From Candidatus Zixiibacteriota bacterium (GTDB taxonomy: Bacteria; Desulfobacterota; Binatia; UBA9968), in NCBI GenBank assembly GCA_035574315.1, contig DATLYW010000012.1, positions 145,741 through 209,740 on the forward strand: a DNA stretch of 64,000 bases. Direction: 5' to 3'. The notes beneath the pieces were generated by a model. The model saw only the letters and a program-made list of their open reading frames with translations, did no database searches and was not told the origin of the DNA. Below are positions 36,401-44,489 of this stretch, piece after piece (position 1 is the stretch's first letter; each line of letters opens with the position of its first letter). A program made the position numbers and the translations under genes.

Positions 36401-37636
36401 ATGAGCTTTGCTCGAATCGACAAGAGCGCGAGGGCAATGTCGAAACGTTTCGTGCGAACTCATTGGCTTTTGATTTCGGCCGTGCTGGCGCTGGCCCCGG
36501 TTCGCGCCCGGGCCGAGACCGCGCCGGCCGAGCCCCTTCCGCTGCTCCCCGGACTGGAAACCCCGGTGGAGTTCTGGAAGCGGATCTTCGGCGAGTTCAG
36601 CGTGACGCAGCTGGTTCTCTTCGATCCGCTCGACATGAGCGTGATCTACGATGTCGTTGAGGTCGGCGACGAGAACCTTTCGCAGCGCGAAATCGACGCG
36701 CACCGCCGCCGGGTCGCCGCCGAACGTAACGTCGATCCCGACCGCGTCAAGGCGCAGCGCGGCATCAAGGAACGCACCGCTGCGGGCTTGAGGCGCGCCG
36801 GACGCTACCTCGGGCAGATCCAGGAGATCTTCCGCGAGCGGGGCCTGCCGGTGGAGTTGAGCTATCTTCCCCTCGTCGAATCGTCCTTCGACATCAACGC
36901 GCGCTCCCGCGCCGGGGCGTTGGGAATGTGGCAGTTCATGCGCCGCACCGGCAGACAATTCCTCCGCATCGACTGCTGCATCGACGAGCGCAAAGACCCG
37001 CTGGAGTCGACGCGTGCGGCCGCCGAGCTGCTCGCCCGGAACTATCAGGTGCTGGGAAACTGGCCGCTGGCGATCACCGCCTACAACTACGGCACCGCAG
37101 GAATGGCTCGGGCGGTCGCCGAAGTCGAGTCCGACAACCTGGTGGAGCTGATCGAGAGGTACACGCACCCGAACTGGGGATACCCGTCGAAGAATTTCTA
37201 TGCGGAATTCCTGGCCGCGGTCGAGATCGCCAGGAACGTCGAACGCTACTTCCCCGGGCTCGATCCCGATCCGCCGCTCGCCGTCCGCGAAGTGGAGGTG
37301 AGGAATCGGACGTCGCTGGCCACCCTGATTCGTTCCACCGGGCTCAGCCGAAGCCAGTTTTTCGAGTGGAATCCGGCGCTGAGCTCATCCACCCGGACCG
37401 TCCCGGCAGGTTACCGCCTCAAGCTTCCCGCGGACCGCCGCACCGAGCCGGTCGTCGAGGTCCGGTATCGGCCGGCGGACGAACCGGTCATCCGGCATCG
37501 GGTGAAACCGGGAGAAACCCTGAGCCGGATCGCGCGCCGCTACCGCACCCCGGTCGAGAAGATCCTGGAGGCCAACGGCATCCGCAAGACGAGCCTTCTG
37601 CGCGCTGGAACCACGCTGCTCATTCCGAAGCTTTGA
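36401..37636 (+). CDS. mltD: MltD-like membrane-bound lytic murein transglycosylase
   Basis: 411 residues. Signal sequence (about 15-38, RTHWLLISAVLALAPVRARA), then an SLT domain with catalytic Glu160 in LPLVESSFD, followed by SRAGALGMWQFM and AITAYNYG, as in MltD. A LysM domain lies at the C-terminus (HRVKPGETLSRIARRY to LLIPKL), with a more diverged LysM-like segment before it. Cleaves peptidoglycan to 1,6-anhydro products. ATG 36401 has AGGG at fair spacing; a start at 36437 would give a shorter signal sequence. Confidence 0.9.
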   Translation: MSFARIDKSARAMSKRFVRTHWLLISAVLALAPVRARAETAPAEPLPLLPGLETPVEFWKRIFGEFSVTQLVLFDPLDMSVIYDVVEVGDENLSQREIDAHRRRVAAERNVDPDRVKAQRGIKERTAAGLRRAGRYLGQIQEIFRERGLPVELSYLPLVESSFDINARSRAGALGMWQFMRRTGRQFLRIDCCIDERKDPLESTRAAAELLARNYQVLGNWPLAITAYNYGTAGMARAVAEVESDNLVELIERYTHPNWGYPSKNFYAEFLAAVEIARNVERYFPGLDPDPPLAVREVEVRNRTSLATLIRSTGLSRSQFFEWNPALSSSTRTVPAGYRLKLPADRRTEPVVEVRYRPADEPVIRHRVKPGETLSRIARRYRTPVEKILEANGIRKTSLLRAGTTLLIPKL

Positions 37637-37748
37637 GGGCCTCAGCCGGCACCGCCGGCGTCGACAACCGTTCGGGCCGCGCCGCGGTGACCGATTGTTC
37701 GCTGCTCGAAGAAGCTCTGGCGGGCAGGTGAGCAGCGAGGAGCCGACC

Positions 37749-38417
37749 ATGGACGGCCACGCCGTCGTTCGTTCCGTTATCGAGGAGATCGTCCAGCCGG
37801 GAATTCATCGGCTCATGGAAAGCCGCTACTTCACCGAGCTTCGCGCAGGGACGCTTTCGGTCCGGCGCATCCAGGGCTGGTCCATCCAGCACTACCTGCA
37901 CAACCGGGCGATTCTCAGGGCCTTCGCCCTGGGGATGGTGAAAAACGCTCACGATCCGGACCTGTTCGATTACTACGGTTACCAGCTCGTCGAGGAGCGA
38001 ACGCACCCCGATCTGGCGAAGAAGGTCGGGCTGGCGCTCGGGCTGAAAGAAGAGGACTTCGCCGAAGCCACGCAGATCTTCGAGTGCCAGATCCACTCGG
38101 CGCGCACGGTTTACAACACGCTGCTCGGCGCCGGTCCGCTCAGCCGGGCGTCCGCCCTCGTCAGCGAATCGATGGTCTGCCGCTACTCCGAGGAGTTCAA
38201 CACCTACCTGCGGCGGAACTACGGCCTCGGCGACGACGCGCTCGAGTTCTTCACCGTCCACATGGTCGCCGACAAGGAGCACACGGCGCGCTCCGCCGAG
38301 CGCATCGCGCGCGCCATCGAGACCGCCCGGGACGAGCGGCTGGTTCGGGAGAGCGCGCAAGCGATGGTCCGGATCAAGCTCGGCAAGTTCGACGGCATCT
38401 ACCGGGAGTACGGCTGA
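37749..38417 (+). CDS. Heme-oxygenase-fold (TenA/PqqC/CADD-like) putative diiron oxidase
   Basis: 222 residues, all-helical, without signal peptide. Candidate metal ligands are E82/E83 and H86 (VEERTHPD), E140 (or E148) and H171-x3-D175-x2-H178 (VHMVADKEH). The last triad has the same spacing I recall for CADD-type heme-oxygenase-like diiron oxidases. Relatives include TenA, PqqC, UndA and SznF, so the substrate is open. ATG 37749 with GAGGAG upstream is chosen. The GarR-like dehydrogenase follows 49 bases later on the same strand. Confidence 0.72.
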   Translation: MDGHAVVRSVIEEIVQPGIHRLMESRYFTELRAGTLSVRRIQGWSIQHYLHNRAILRAFALGMVKNAHDPDLFDYYGYQLVEERTHPDLAKKVGLALGLKEEDFAEATQIFECQIHSARTVYNTLLGAGPLSRASALVSESMVCRYSEEFNTYLRRNYGLGDDALEFFTVHMVADKEHTARSAERIARAIETARDERLVRESAQAMVRIKLGKFDGIYREYG

Positions 38418-38466
38418 GCCGCGACGGATCCGGTTCGGCGCGGCTATCCGCGGGCTGGAGGAAATC

Positions 38467-39363
38467 GTGAGCGATACAACGATCGGCTTTGTCGGCCTCG
38501 GCATCATGGGAAAGCCGATGGCGCGAAATCTTCTCCGGGCGGGCTATCCCTTGGTCGCCCACAACCGCAGCCGCGCGCCCGTGGAAGAGCTCGTCCGCGA
38601 GGGGGCGCAGCCCGCGGACAGCGCGCGCGAGGTCGCCCAGAGGTGCGACACCGTGATCACGATGCTGCCGGATTCACCCGACGTCGAGCTGGCTTACGCC
38701 GGCGAAGGAGGAATATTCGCGGGCGCCCGCTCCGGGATGCTGCTGATCGACATGTCGAGCATCTCGCCCGTCACCGCACGTCGGCTCGCGGCCGAGGCGG
38801 AAAGGCGCGGCATCGACATGCTCGATGCTCCGGTCAGCGGCGGCGAAGCGGGTGCGGTCGGCGCCACGCTGTCGATCATGATCGGCGGCAAGCCGGCCGC
38901 GGTCGAGCGCGCGATGCCGATTTTTCGCGCGCTCGGCAGGAACATCGTTCACGTGGGCGAGGCCGGCGCGGGGCAGGTCACGAAGGCCGCCAATCAGATG
39001 GTGGTGGGGACCACGATCGCGATCGTGGCGGAAGCGCTCGTGCTCGCCGCCAAGGCGGGCGTCGACCCGGCCAAGGTCAGGCAGGCGTTGCTCGGCGGCT
39101 TCGCCCAGTCGAAGATCCTCGAGGCCCACGGCCAGAAGATGCTCGAGCGCAGGTTCGAGCCGGGTTTCCGCATCCGGCTCCACGAAAAGGACATGAAAAT
39201 CGCGCTCGCGACGGGCTCGGAGTACGGGGTCCCGCTGATGGTATCCGCGCAGGTCGCTCAGATGATGACCGCGATGAAGTCGATGGGAAACGGCGACCTC
39301 GACCACTCCGCGCTCGTGCGGCTGGTCGAGGAGCTGGCGCGCACGGAGCTGACGAAGGTCTAG
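38467..39363 (+). CDS. Beta-hydroxyacid dehydrogenase, GarR/3-hydroxyisobutyrate type
   Basis: 298 residues. Rossmann N-terminus with GFVGLGIMGKPMARNL, the substrate signature DAPVSGGEAGA and catalytic Lys in GQVTKAANQMVVG. NAD(P)H enzymes of this family reduce tartronate semialdehyde to glycerate or oxidise 3-hydroxyisobutyrate. GTG 38467 follows GGAGGAAAT. With glycolate oxidase and a glyoxylate-type aminotransferase in the window, tartronate semialdehyde reductase is attractive, but no glyoxylate carboligase was seen. Confidence 0.88.
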   Translation: MSDTTIGFVGLGIMGKPMARNLLRAGYPLVAHNRSRAPVEELVREGAQPADSAREVAQRCDTVITMLPDSPDVELAYAGEGGIFAGARSGMLLIDMSSISPVTARRLAAEAERRGIDMLDAPVSGGEAGAVGATLSIMIGGKPAAVERAMPIFRALGRNIVHVGEAGAGQVTKAANQMVVGTTIAIVAEALVLAAKAGVDPAKVRQALLGGFAQSKILEAHGQKMLERRFEPGFRIRLHEKDMKIALATGSEYGVPLMVSAQVAQMMTAMKSMGNGDLDHSALVRLVEELARTELTKV

Positions 39364-39436
39364 CTTCGAAGGCCCTCCGCCCGGCGATTGCCGGCGAGCC
39401 GGCTCGGAGCCCGAAGCCGCGAATGCCCCCGCTATC

Positions 39437-40450
39437 TCACGGCTTCCAGCCCTCTTTGTCGAGCTGCCGGTCGGCTTCCACCGCGAAGCCGAAGTCATAG
39501 GCCCGGGAGGGGGAAAGCGCCGTGTGGGCGTTGACCACCTGGCGGATGATCTCGAGGTCGTTTTTCTGGGTCTCTTCGTCGACGACCCCGTTGCGCGTAA
39601 ACGTGCCGATCAGGTCGTCGTAAACCCGGACCGCCTGCGCCCGCGACACGCCGGAGAACTTCACGAGCGCGTTTACGGTTCCTTCCCGGTGATGGCGGAG
39701 ATAGCGCAGGGCCTTGAGCGCCCCGCGCGTGAACGCGCGCACGAGCCCGGGGTTTTCCTTGATCAGCCGGTCGGTCGTCGCCAGCGTTCCCCAGGAGTTC
39801 TTGACCTCGTTGCCGAAGAAAAACATCTCCTTCATCCCCTTGTCGAGCCCGATGTAGCGCTGCTCGACGCTCAGCACCGCCGCGTCCATCGCGCCCGCGA
39901 GCAGCGCCGTGAGCTGGTTTCCCGCCCCCGGGTCGAGGTAGATCACGTCCCGATTGCCGTCGAGACCGTGCTTGCTCAGGATCCGTCGCAGCATGAACGT
40001 CGCGATCGCCGCGATTCCGGTCGTCGCGATCCGCCTGTCCTTGAGATCCCTCGGCGCGCCGATTTCGGGCCGGGTGAGAAGCCACTGAAGCACCCGGTCG
40101 TTGGTCGCCAGCACCACCTTGAGCGGCGCGTTGCCGCGTGCGATGCTCACCAGCGCGCTCGAGCCCGCGCCGGTGAATTGGACGTCGCCCCCGAGCAGCG
40201 CCTGGATGCTGGTGGTCGGCGCGATGTAGATCACCCGGAGGTCAATCCCTTCTTCCTTCATGAAGCCGCGCTCCCGGGCGAGAGGATAAATCACCATCTG
40301 AAAGCTCTTGGCCGGGATCGCCACGTTGACGACCTGGAGCGGCTGGCCGAGGCTCGCCCCGGCGCCGGTCAGCTGCCACGCGACGGTCAGGGCAAAGGCC
40401 AGGCGGCGGGCGGCGCCCGCCTCTTTTCGCTGCGTGTTCTCTCTTCTCAT
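39437..40450 (-). CDS. Orphan NitT/TauT-type ABC substrate-binding protein
   Basis: 337 residues with signal sequence (RRLAFALTVAWQLTGAGASLG). The mature part follows the SsuA/THI5 pattern: IPAKSFQMVIYPLARERGFMKEEGIDLRV, QALLGGDVQFTGAGSSALV and LKDRRIATTGIAA. Ligands of such proteins are sulfonates, nitrate, pyrimidine precursors or aromatic acids. No permease or ATPase accompanies it. It follows the amidohydrolase 66 bases downstream on the same strand, suggesting a shared substrate. Confidence 0.85.
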   Translation of the reverse strand: MRRENTQRKEAGAARRLAFALTVAWQLTGAGASLGQPLQVVNVAIPAKSFQMVIYPLARERGFMKEEGIDLRVIYIAPTTSIQALLGGDVQFTGAGSSALVSIARGNAPLKVVLATNDRVLQWLLTRPEIGAPRDLKDRRIATTGIAAIATFMLRRILSKHGLDGNRDVIYLDPGAGNQLTALLAGAMDAAVLSVEQRYIGLDKGMKEMFFFGNEVKNSWGTLATTDRLIKENPGLVRAFTRGALKALRYLRHHREGTVNALVKFSGVSRAQAVRVYDDLIGTFTRNGVVDEETQKNDLEIIRQVVNAHTALSPSRAYDFGFAVEADRQLDKEGWKP

Positions 40451-40516
40451 GCTCGGCTCCTTCGCGACCGGCTTTCCCCGCACCCCGCGCACGTCCAAGG
40501 CACGGCCGGTCTCCAT

Positions 40517-41611
40517 TCAGTGCAGCGGGTAAAACCGCCTGGGGTTGCTCGTCAGGATCTTGTCGGTGAGCGCCCGGGGGATGTCCTCCCGCGCCCGCAT
40601 CGCCGCCACGAGCTGCCGCTCTTCGGAGGGATCCTGATGGCCGTAATCGGAGCCGATGATCAGGTGATCCTCACCGGTGAAGTTGGCGATGTAGTTCACG
40701 TCCTCATCGGCCTCGCAAGCGACGAAGATCCGGTACTCCCGGAACAGATCCGGATCCGACGAGAACTTCCACTTCGCTTTCAGCAGCCTCTTGAGGACGT
40801 GCAGCAGAAAAGGCACCCAGCCGGCCGACGCCTCGATGAAACCGAACTTGAGCCGCGGGAACCGCTCCGGAATTCCATTGGCCACTATGTCGCGGAAGGC
40901 GAGCAGCGGCTGAATCCGGCTGTGGCCGAACGTATGGTTGCGCTCGACGTCGAAGAGGCTGAGAAAAGCGGGGCACCCGGCTCCGGTGTGAATGCAAATC
41001 GGCAGCTCGAGGTCGTTCGCCGCCGCGTACAGCGGAAAAAGATAGGGGTGATCGAGGGTCCAGGAGCCTTCGATCCCGCGGAAGAACACCCCCACGGCGC
41101 CGTTGTCCTTGCCCCACTTGAGCTCGTCGATCGCCTCCTCGAGCGATTTGAGCGGCGGGACCACGACCCAGCGCATCCGCGAGCCCGACCGGGCGCAGGC
41201 CTTCGCCAGGAAGCGGTTATAGGCGCGGCACAGCGCTACCTCGAGAGCGGGATCGTCGGTGAGATAGATGAGAAAGAGCGTCGGATAGACCACCTGGATC
41301 TCGACGCCGAGCCTGTCCATGTCGCCGAGCCGGCCGCGGACGTCGGTCATCTCCCGGCAGGCGAGATGAATGTCGCCCCGCGACATCTCGAGCTTGCTCG
41401 CCGAAGGCGTGATCAGACGAAAGCTTCCCTTGCCGGCGGGCTTGGGGAAGATGTTCCCGTCGATCAGCCAGAACGCGTTGCGCGCGCCGTACACGGTGTC
41501 GTCGGGGACCGTGAGCAGGATCGGGCGCCGGGAACGCATCTCCCCGTCCATCATGCCCCACATCGCCTCGGATTCCGCTATATGGGTATCGGCATCGACG
41601 ACGCCTGCCAT
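40517..41611 (-). CDS. Amidohydrolase-2 (ACMSD-like) metal-dependent hydrolase
   Basis: 364 residues. N-terminal metal motif DADTHIAES (D-x-D-x-H), a central His in ICIHTGAG, and the C-terminal Asp in IIGSDYGHQD. Family members are decarboxylases or hydrolases of aromatic-derived acids (ACMSD, gamma-resorcylate and 4-oxalomesaconate enzymes). ATG 41611 has GGGAGGC upstream. Flanked on both sides by orphan binding proteins in the same direction. The substrate is unknown. Confidence 0.83.
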   Translation of the reverse strand: MAGVVDADTHIAESEAMWGMMDGEMRSRRPILLTVPDDTVYGARNAFWLIDGNIFPKPAGKGSFRLITPSASKLEMSRGDIHLACREMTDVRGRLGDMDRLGVEIQVVYPTLFLIYLTDDPALEVALCRAYNRFLAKACARSGSRMRWVVVPPLKSLEEAIDELKWGKDNGAVGVFFRGIEGSWTLDHPYLFPLYAAANDLELPICIHTGAGCPAFLSLFDVERNHTFGHSRIQPLLAFRDIVANGIPERFPRLKFGFIEASAGWVPFLLHVLKRLLKAKWKFSSDPDLFREYRIFVACEADEDVNYIANFTGEDHLIIGSDYGHQDPSEERQLVAAMRAREDIPRALTDKILTSNPRRFYPLH

Positions 41612-41705
41612 AACGCCTCCCTTGCTTTTTTCACGGCCCGCAGCCTCGTTCCCCACCCGGCATGCTAAATATCAAAACGCCCCGGCCGTCCGCCAGCGTT
41701 CGCGT

Positions 41706-42602
41706 TCAGGCGCCGAGCGCGCCGGGAACGACCCACTCGGCGGCGATCCGGCCGGCGCTCTCCCGGCCGTGCGGGACGACCTGCGAGACGAGCTTCCCGA
41801 GCCGCTGGAAATCGACGCGGAGATTCTCGTCGAGCCAGATGAGATAGTCCGCGACAGTCTCGGCGGCGACGGCCGGCGAATGTCCGAACCGCCGCATCAG
41901 CAGCGAGCGGGCCTGGTCCGGATGATTTTTCAGGTAAGCGATTCCCTCTCGCTCCGCCGCGACGAAAAGAGAAAGATCGCGCGAGCGCTCCCGCCAGAGC
42001 CTTTCCGTCGTCTCGAGCGCGATCGGCAACGGATCGTCGACGATCTCCGGCCACTCCGCCAGCCGGCGAAAGCCGTTTTCCGCGGCGAAAAACCCGTAGG
42101 GCCTCGGCAAGAGCGCCGCATCGACACGCCCCTCCAGCAAACGCTCGCAGGCCGCCCGGTCGCTTTCCACGAGCAGGAGCGTGACGTCCGTACCGAGCTG
42201 CAACCCGGCGGTCTCCCGAAGGGCCTCCGCCACCGGCGCGGCGCGCCCGATCTCTTCCCGGCAGGCGAGGACCCGGCCCCTGAGCTCGGCCGGGCTTTCG
42301 ATTTCCCTCGACACGCTGAGGGTGTAAGGGCAGCTGTTCATGGCGCAGCCGATGAGCCTGGTTGCCCGCGAGGCGAGAAAATGTCGCAGCGCCGCCCGTC
42401 CTACGACCAGGGAGACCTCCGCTTCCCCCCGTACGACTCTGCGGTAGCGCTCCTCGGTCCCCTGAACGTGCTCCCACGACACCTCGAGCCCGTGGCGGCG
42501 GAAAAGGCCGGTCTCGAGCGAAAGGTGGCCCGACGGCTCGCGCGCGAACTTCCCTTCCAGGCCCTCGAGATACCCGTACAGGACTCTCAGTGACACGGTC
42601 AT
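41706..42602 (-). CDS. NMT1/THI5-like binding-fold protein without signal peptide
   Basis: 298 residues. Periplasmic-binding-protein fold of the NitT/TauT group (LSLETGLFRRHGLEVSWEHVQGTEERYRRVV, GRVLACREEIGR, PHGRESAGRIAAEWVVPG). The sequence begins directly with the first strand (MTVSLRVLYG), so it may be cytoplasmic, as for THI5-like enzymes or sensors. A good promoter precedes ATG 42602. Probably co-transcribed with the amidohydrolase 94 bases downstream. Confidence 0.75.
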   Translation of the reverse strand: MTVSLRVLYGYLEGLEGKFAREPSGHLSLETGLFRRHGLEVSWEHVQGTEERYRRVVRGEAEVSLVVGRAALRHFLASRATRLIGCAMNSCPYTLSVSREIESPAELRGRVLACREEIGRAAPVAEALRETAGLQLGTDVTLLLVESDRAACERLLEGRVDAALLPRPYGFFAAENGFRRLAEWPEIVDDPLPIALETTERLWRERSRDLSLFVAAEREGIAYLKNHPDQARSLLMRRFGHSPAVAAETVADYLIWLDENLRVDFQRLGKLVSQVVPHGRESAGRIAAEWVVPGALGA

Positions 42603-42627
42603 GGATCGCCTCGCGCCTTGCGCGCCC

Positions 42628-42656
42628 TGTATACAACGGCCGTCCCGCCCAGGCAA
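42628..42656 (-). promoter_or_regulatory. Promoter of the NMT1-like/amidohydrolase genes
   Basis: Minus strand TTGCCT (42651-42656), 17-bp spacer, TATACA (42628-42633). Back to back with the permease promoter. Confidence 0.55.
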
Positions 42657-42683
42657 ACGAGCCGAGGGCGTCGCCGCGCCGCC

Positions 42684-42712
42684 TTGACTCGTGCGCGCCC
42701 CGGGACTACGCT
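42684..42712 (+). promoter_or_regulatory. Promoter of the iron-type permease gene
   Basis: TTGACT (42684-42689), 17-bp spacer, TACGCT (42707-42712); ATG 42750 follows about 30 bases after the predicted start. Confidence 0.5.
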
Positions 42713-42749
42713 CGGCCGGGGTTTGCCTTTCAGCCCGAGCCCGAGAGAG

Positions 42750-44480
42750 ATGCTTGCCGCCGCCAGACTCGCCGCCGCCGGACGCGTTCTCGCGCCGCGT
42801 TTGCGCCTTCAGTGGCTGATCGTCGGCGCCGCGGCGGCGACGATCGCTTATCTCACGTTGATCCCGCTCGCCATGCTGGTTTACGGCAGCTTGAAGAGCG
42901 GCCCGCCCGGTGTCGGGGGAAACCTCACGCTGCGCAACTATCTCGTCCTGCTCGAGAATTGGCGGCTCCCGGCCGCTCTGGCCAATTCCCTGGTCTTCAG
43001 CGCCGGCTCGAGCCTCCTTGCCTTCAGCGGCGGCCTCTACCTGGCATGGATGACCGAGCGAACCAACGTTCCGTGGCGCGGCGCGATCTACACTTGCGTC
43101 CTGATTCCCATGATCGTGCCGGGAATCCTGACCACCGTCGGGTGGATCATTCTTTTCGGCCGCCGCTCCGGCATCGTGAATCTCGTTGCCACGCAGTTTT
43201 TCGGTCTGCCCGGCCCTCTGGAGATCAACAACATGCCGGGGATGATCTGGGTGCAGGGAACGGATCAGATACCGCTTGCCTTCCTTCTCCTGGCCGCGGC
43301 CCTGCGCTCGATGGACCCCTCTCTCGAGGAAGCCGCGCTGGTTGCGGGCTCGGGCGTGCTGCGCACCACCTTCACGATCACGCTGCGCGTGCTTTTGCCG
43401 GCGATCCTCGCGGTGTGGATGATCAGCTTCGTACGGGCGATCGAAAACTTCGAGGTGCCGGCGCTGATCGGGATGCCGGCCGGCATCCTGGTCTTCGCCA
43501 CGGAGGTTTATCTGGCCACCAAGGCGGTCCCGACCGACTTCGGCCTGGCGAGCACCTTCGCGGTGGTCTACCTCGCGATCACCAGTATCGGGGTGCTGCT
43601 CTATCTCAGATGGACCGCCGCTTCGGAGCAGTTCGCCACCATCACCGGCAAGGGGTTCCGTCCGGCGACCCACGATCTCGGAGCCTGGCGCGTGCCGCTC
43701 GCGGCGGCAACGCTGGCTTTTTGCTTCGTCGTTTTCATCCTCCCCGTGCTGGTCGTTCTCTGGTCTTCCTTCCTGCCCTTCTACATGGCCCCGTCCAGGG
43801 TCGCGCTCGGAAGCCTCACGCTCGACAACTACAGGAACCTGTGGAGCTTTCCGATGGTCCAGCGGGCGCTCTGGAACAGCTTCGTGTTGGGCATCTCGAG
43901 CTCGACGATCACGATGCTGCTCACGGCGATCATCGCCTGGATCATCGTCCGCACCGCCTGGCGGGGCAAGGGCGCGCTGGACTTCCTCGCCTTCAGCCCG
44001 ATCGCCATGCCCGGCCTGGTGATGGGGATCGCGATCCTGTGGCTCTACCTGGTGCTGCCGGTGCCCGTTTACGGCACGCTGTGGATTCTTCTGATCGCCT
44101 ACGTGACGAAGTACCTGCCCTACGGCATGCGGGCCTGCTCCTCATCGATGCTGCAGATCAAGAAGGAGCTGGAGGAGGCTTCGGAAGCGAGCGGGGCGAG
44201 CTGGCCGCACACCTTCCGCCGCGTGGTGCTGCCGCTGCTGGCGCCGGGCTTCGTCGCCGGGTGGATCTACGTCATCACCCACTCGTTTCGCGAGCTTTCG
44301 ACGTCGATCATGCTCTACCGAAGCGGCACCGAGGTGATCTCGATCGTGCTCTTCGAGCTGTGGGACGGCGGCCAGTACCCGCAGCTTTCGGCCCTCGGCA
44401 TGGTGCTGGTGGCGATCCTGGTCGCGATCAGCCTGGTCGCGCGCGCAGTCGGGGGCCGCTACTCGATTCAGCAGGTCTGA
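42750..44480 (+). CDS. Fused ABC permease, iron/thiamine/polyamine type (FbpB-like)
   Basis: 576 residues with about 12 membrane segments: two permease domains fused in tandem. Each has an EAA loop for the ATPase: EEAALVAGSGVLRTTFTITL in the first and EEASEASGASWPHTFRRVVL in the second. ATG 42750 with GAGAGA upstream. The partner binding protein is convergent, ending nine bases away. No ATP-binding subunit is found in the window, which is unusual for an Fbp-type locus. Confidence 0.88.
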   Translation: MLAAARLAAAGRVLAPRLRLQWLIVGAAAATIAYLTLIPLAMLVYGSLKSGPPGVGGNLTLRNYLVLLENWRLPAALANSLVFSAGSSLLAFSGGLYLAWMTERTNVPWRGAIYTCVLIPMIVPGILTTVGWIILFGRRSGIVNLVATQFFGLPGPLEINNMPGMIWVQGTDQIPLAFLLLAAALRSMDPSLEEAALVAGSGVLRTTFTITLRVLLPAILAVWMISFVRAIENFEVPALIGMPAGILVFATEVYLATKAVPTDFGLASTFAVVYLAITSIGVLLYLRWTAASEQFATITGKGFRPATHDLGAWRVPLAAATLAFCFVVFILPVLVVLWSSFLPFYMAPSRVALGSLTLDNYRNLWSFPMVQRALWNSFVLGISSSTITMLLTAIIAWIIVRTAWRGKGALDFLAFSPIAMPGLVMGIAILWLYLVLPVPVYGTLWILLIAYVTKYLPYGMRACSSSMLQIKKELEEASEASGASWPHTFRRVVLPLLAPGFVAGWIYVITHSFRELSTSIMLYRSGTEVISIVLFELWDGGQYPQLSALGMVLVAILVAISLVARAVGGRYSIQQV

Positions 44481-44489
44481 CGCCGACGC

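Noticed and set aside
37640..37665. GCCGGC-ACC-GCCGGC after the mltD-like gene as terminator
   Set aside because: The units are self-palindromic and no T-run follows; too weak to call.
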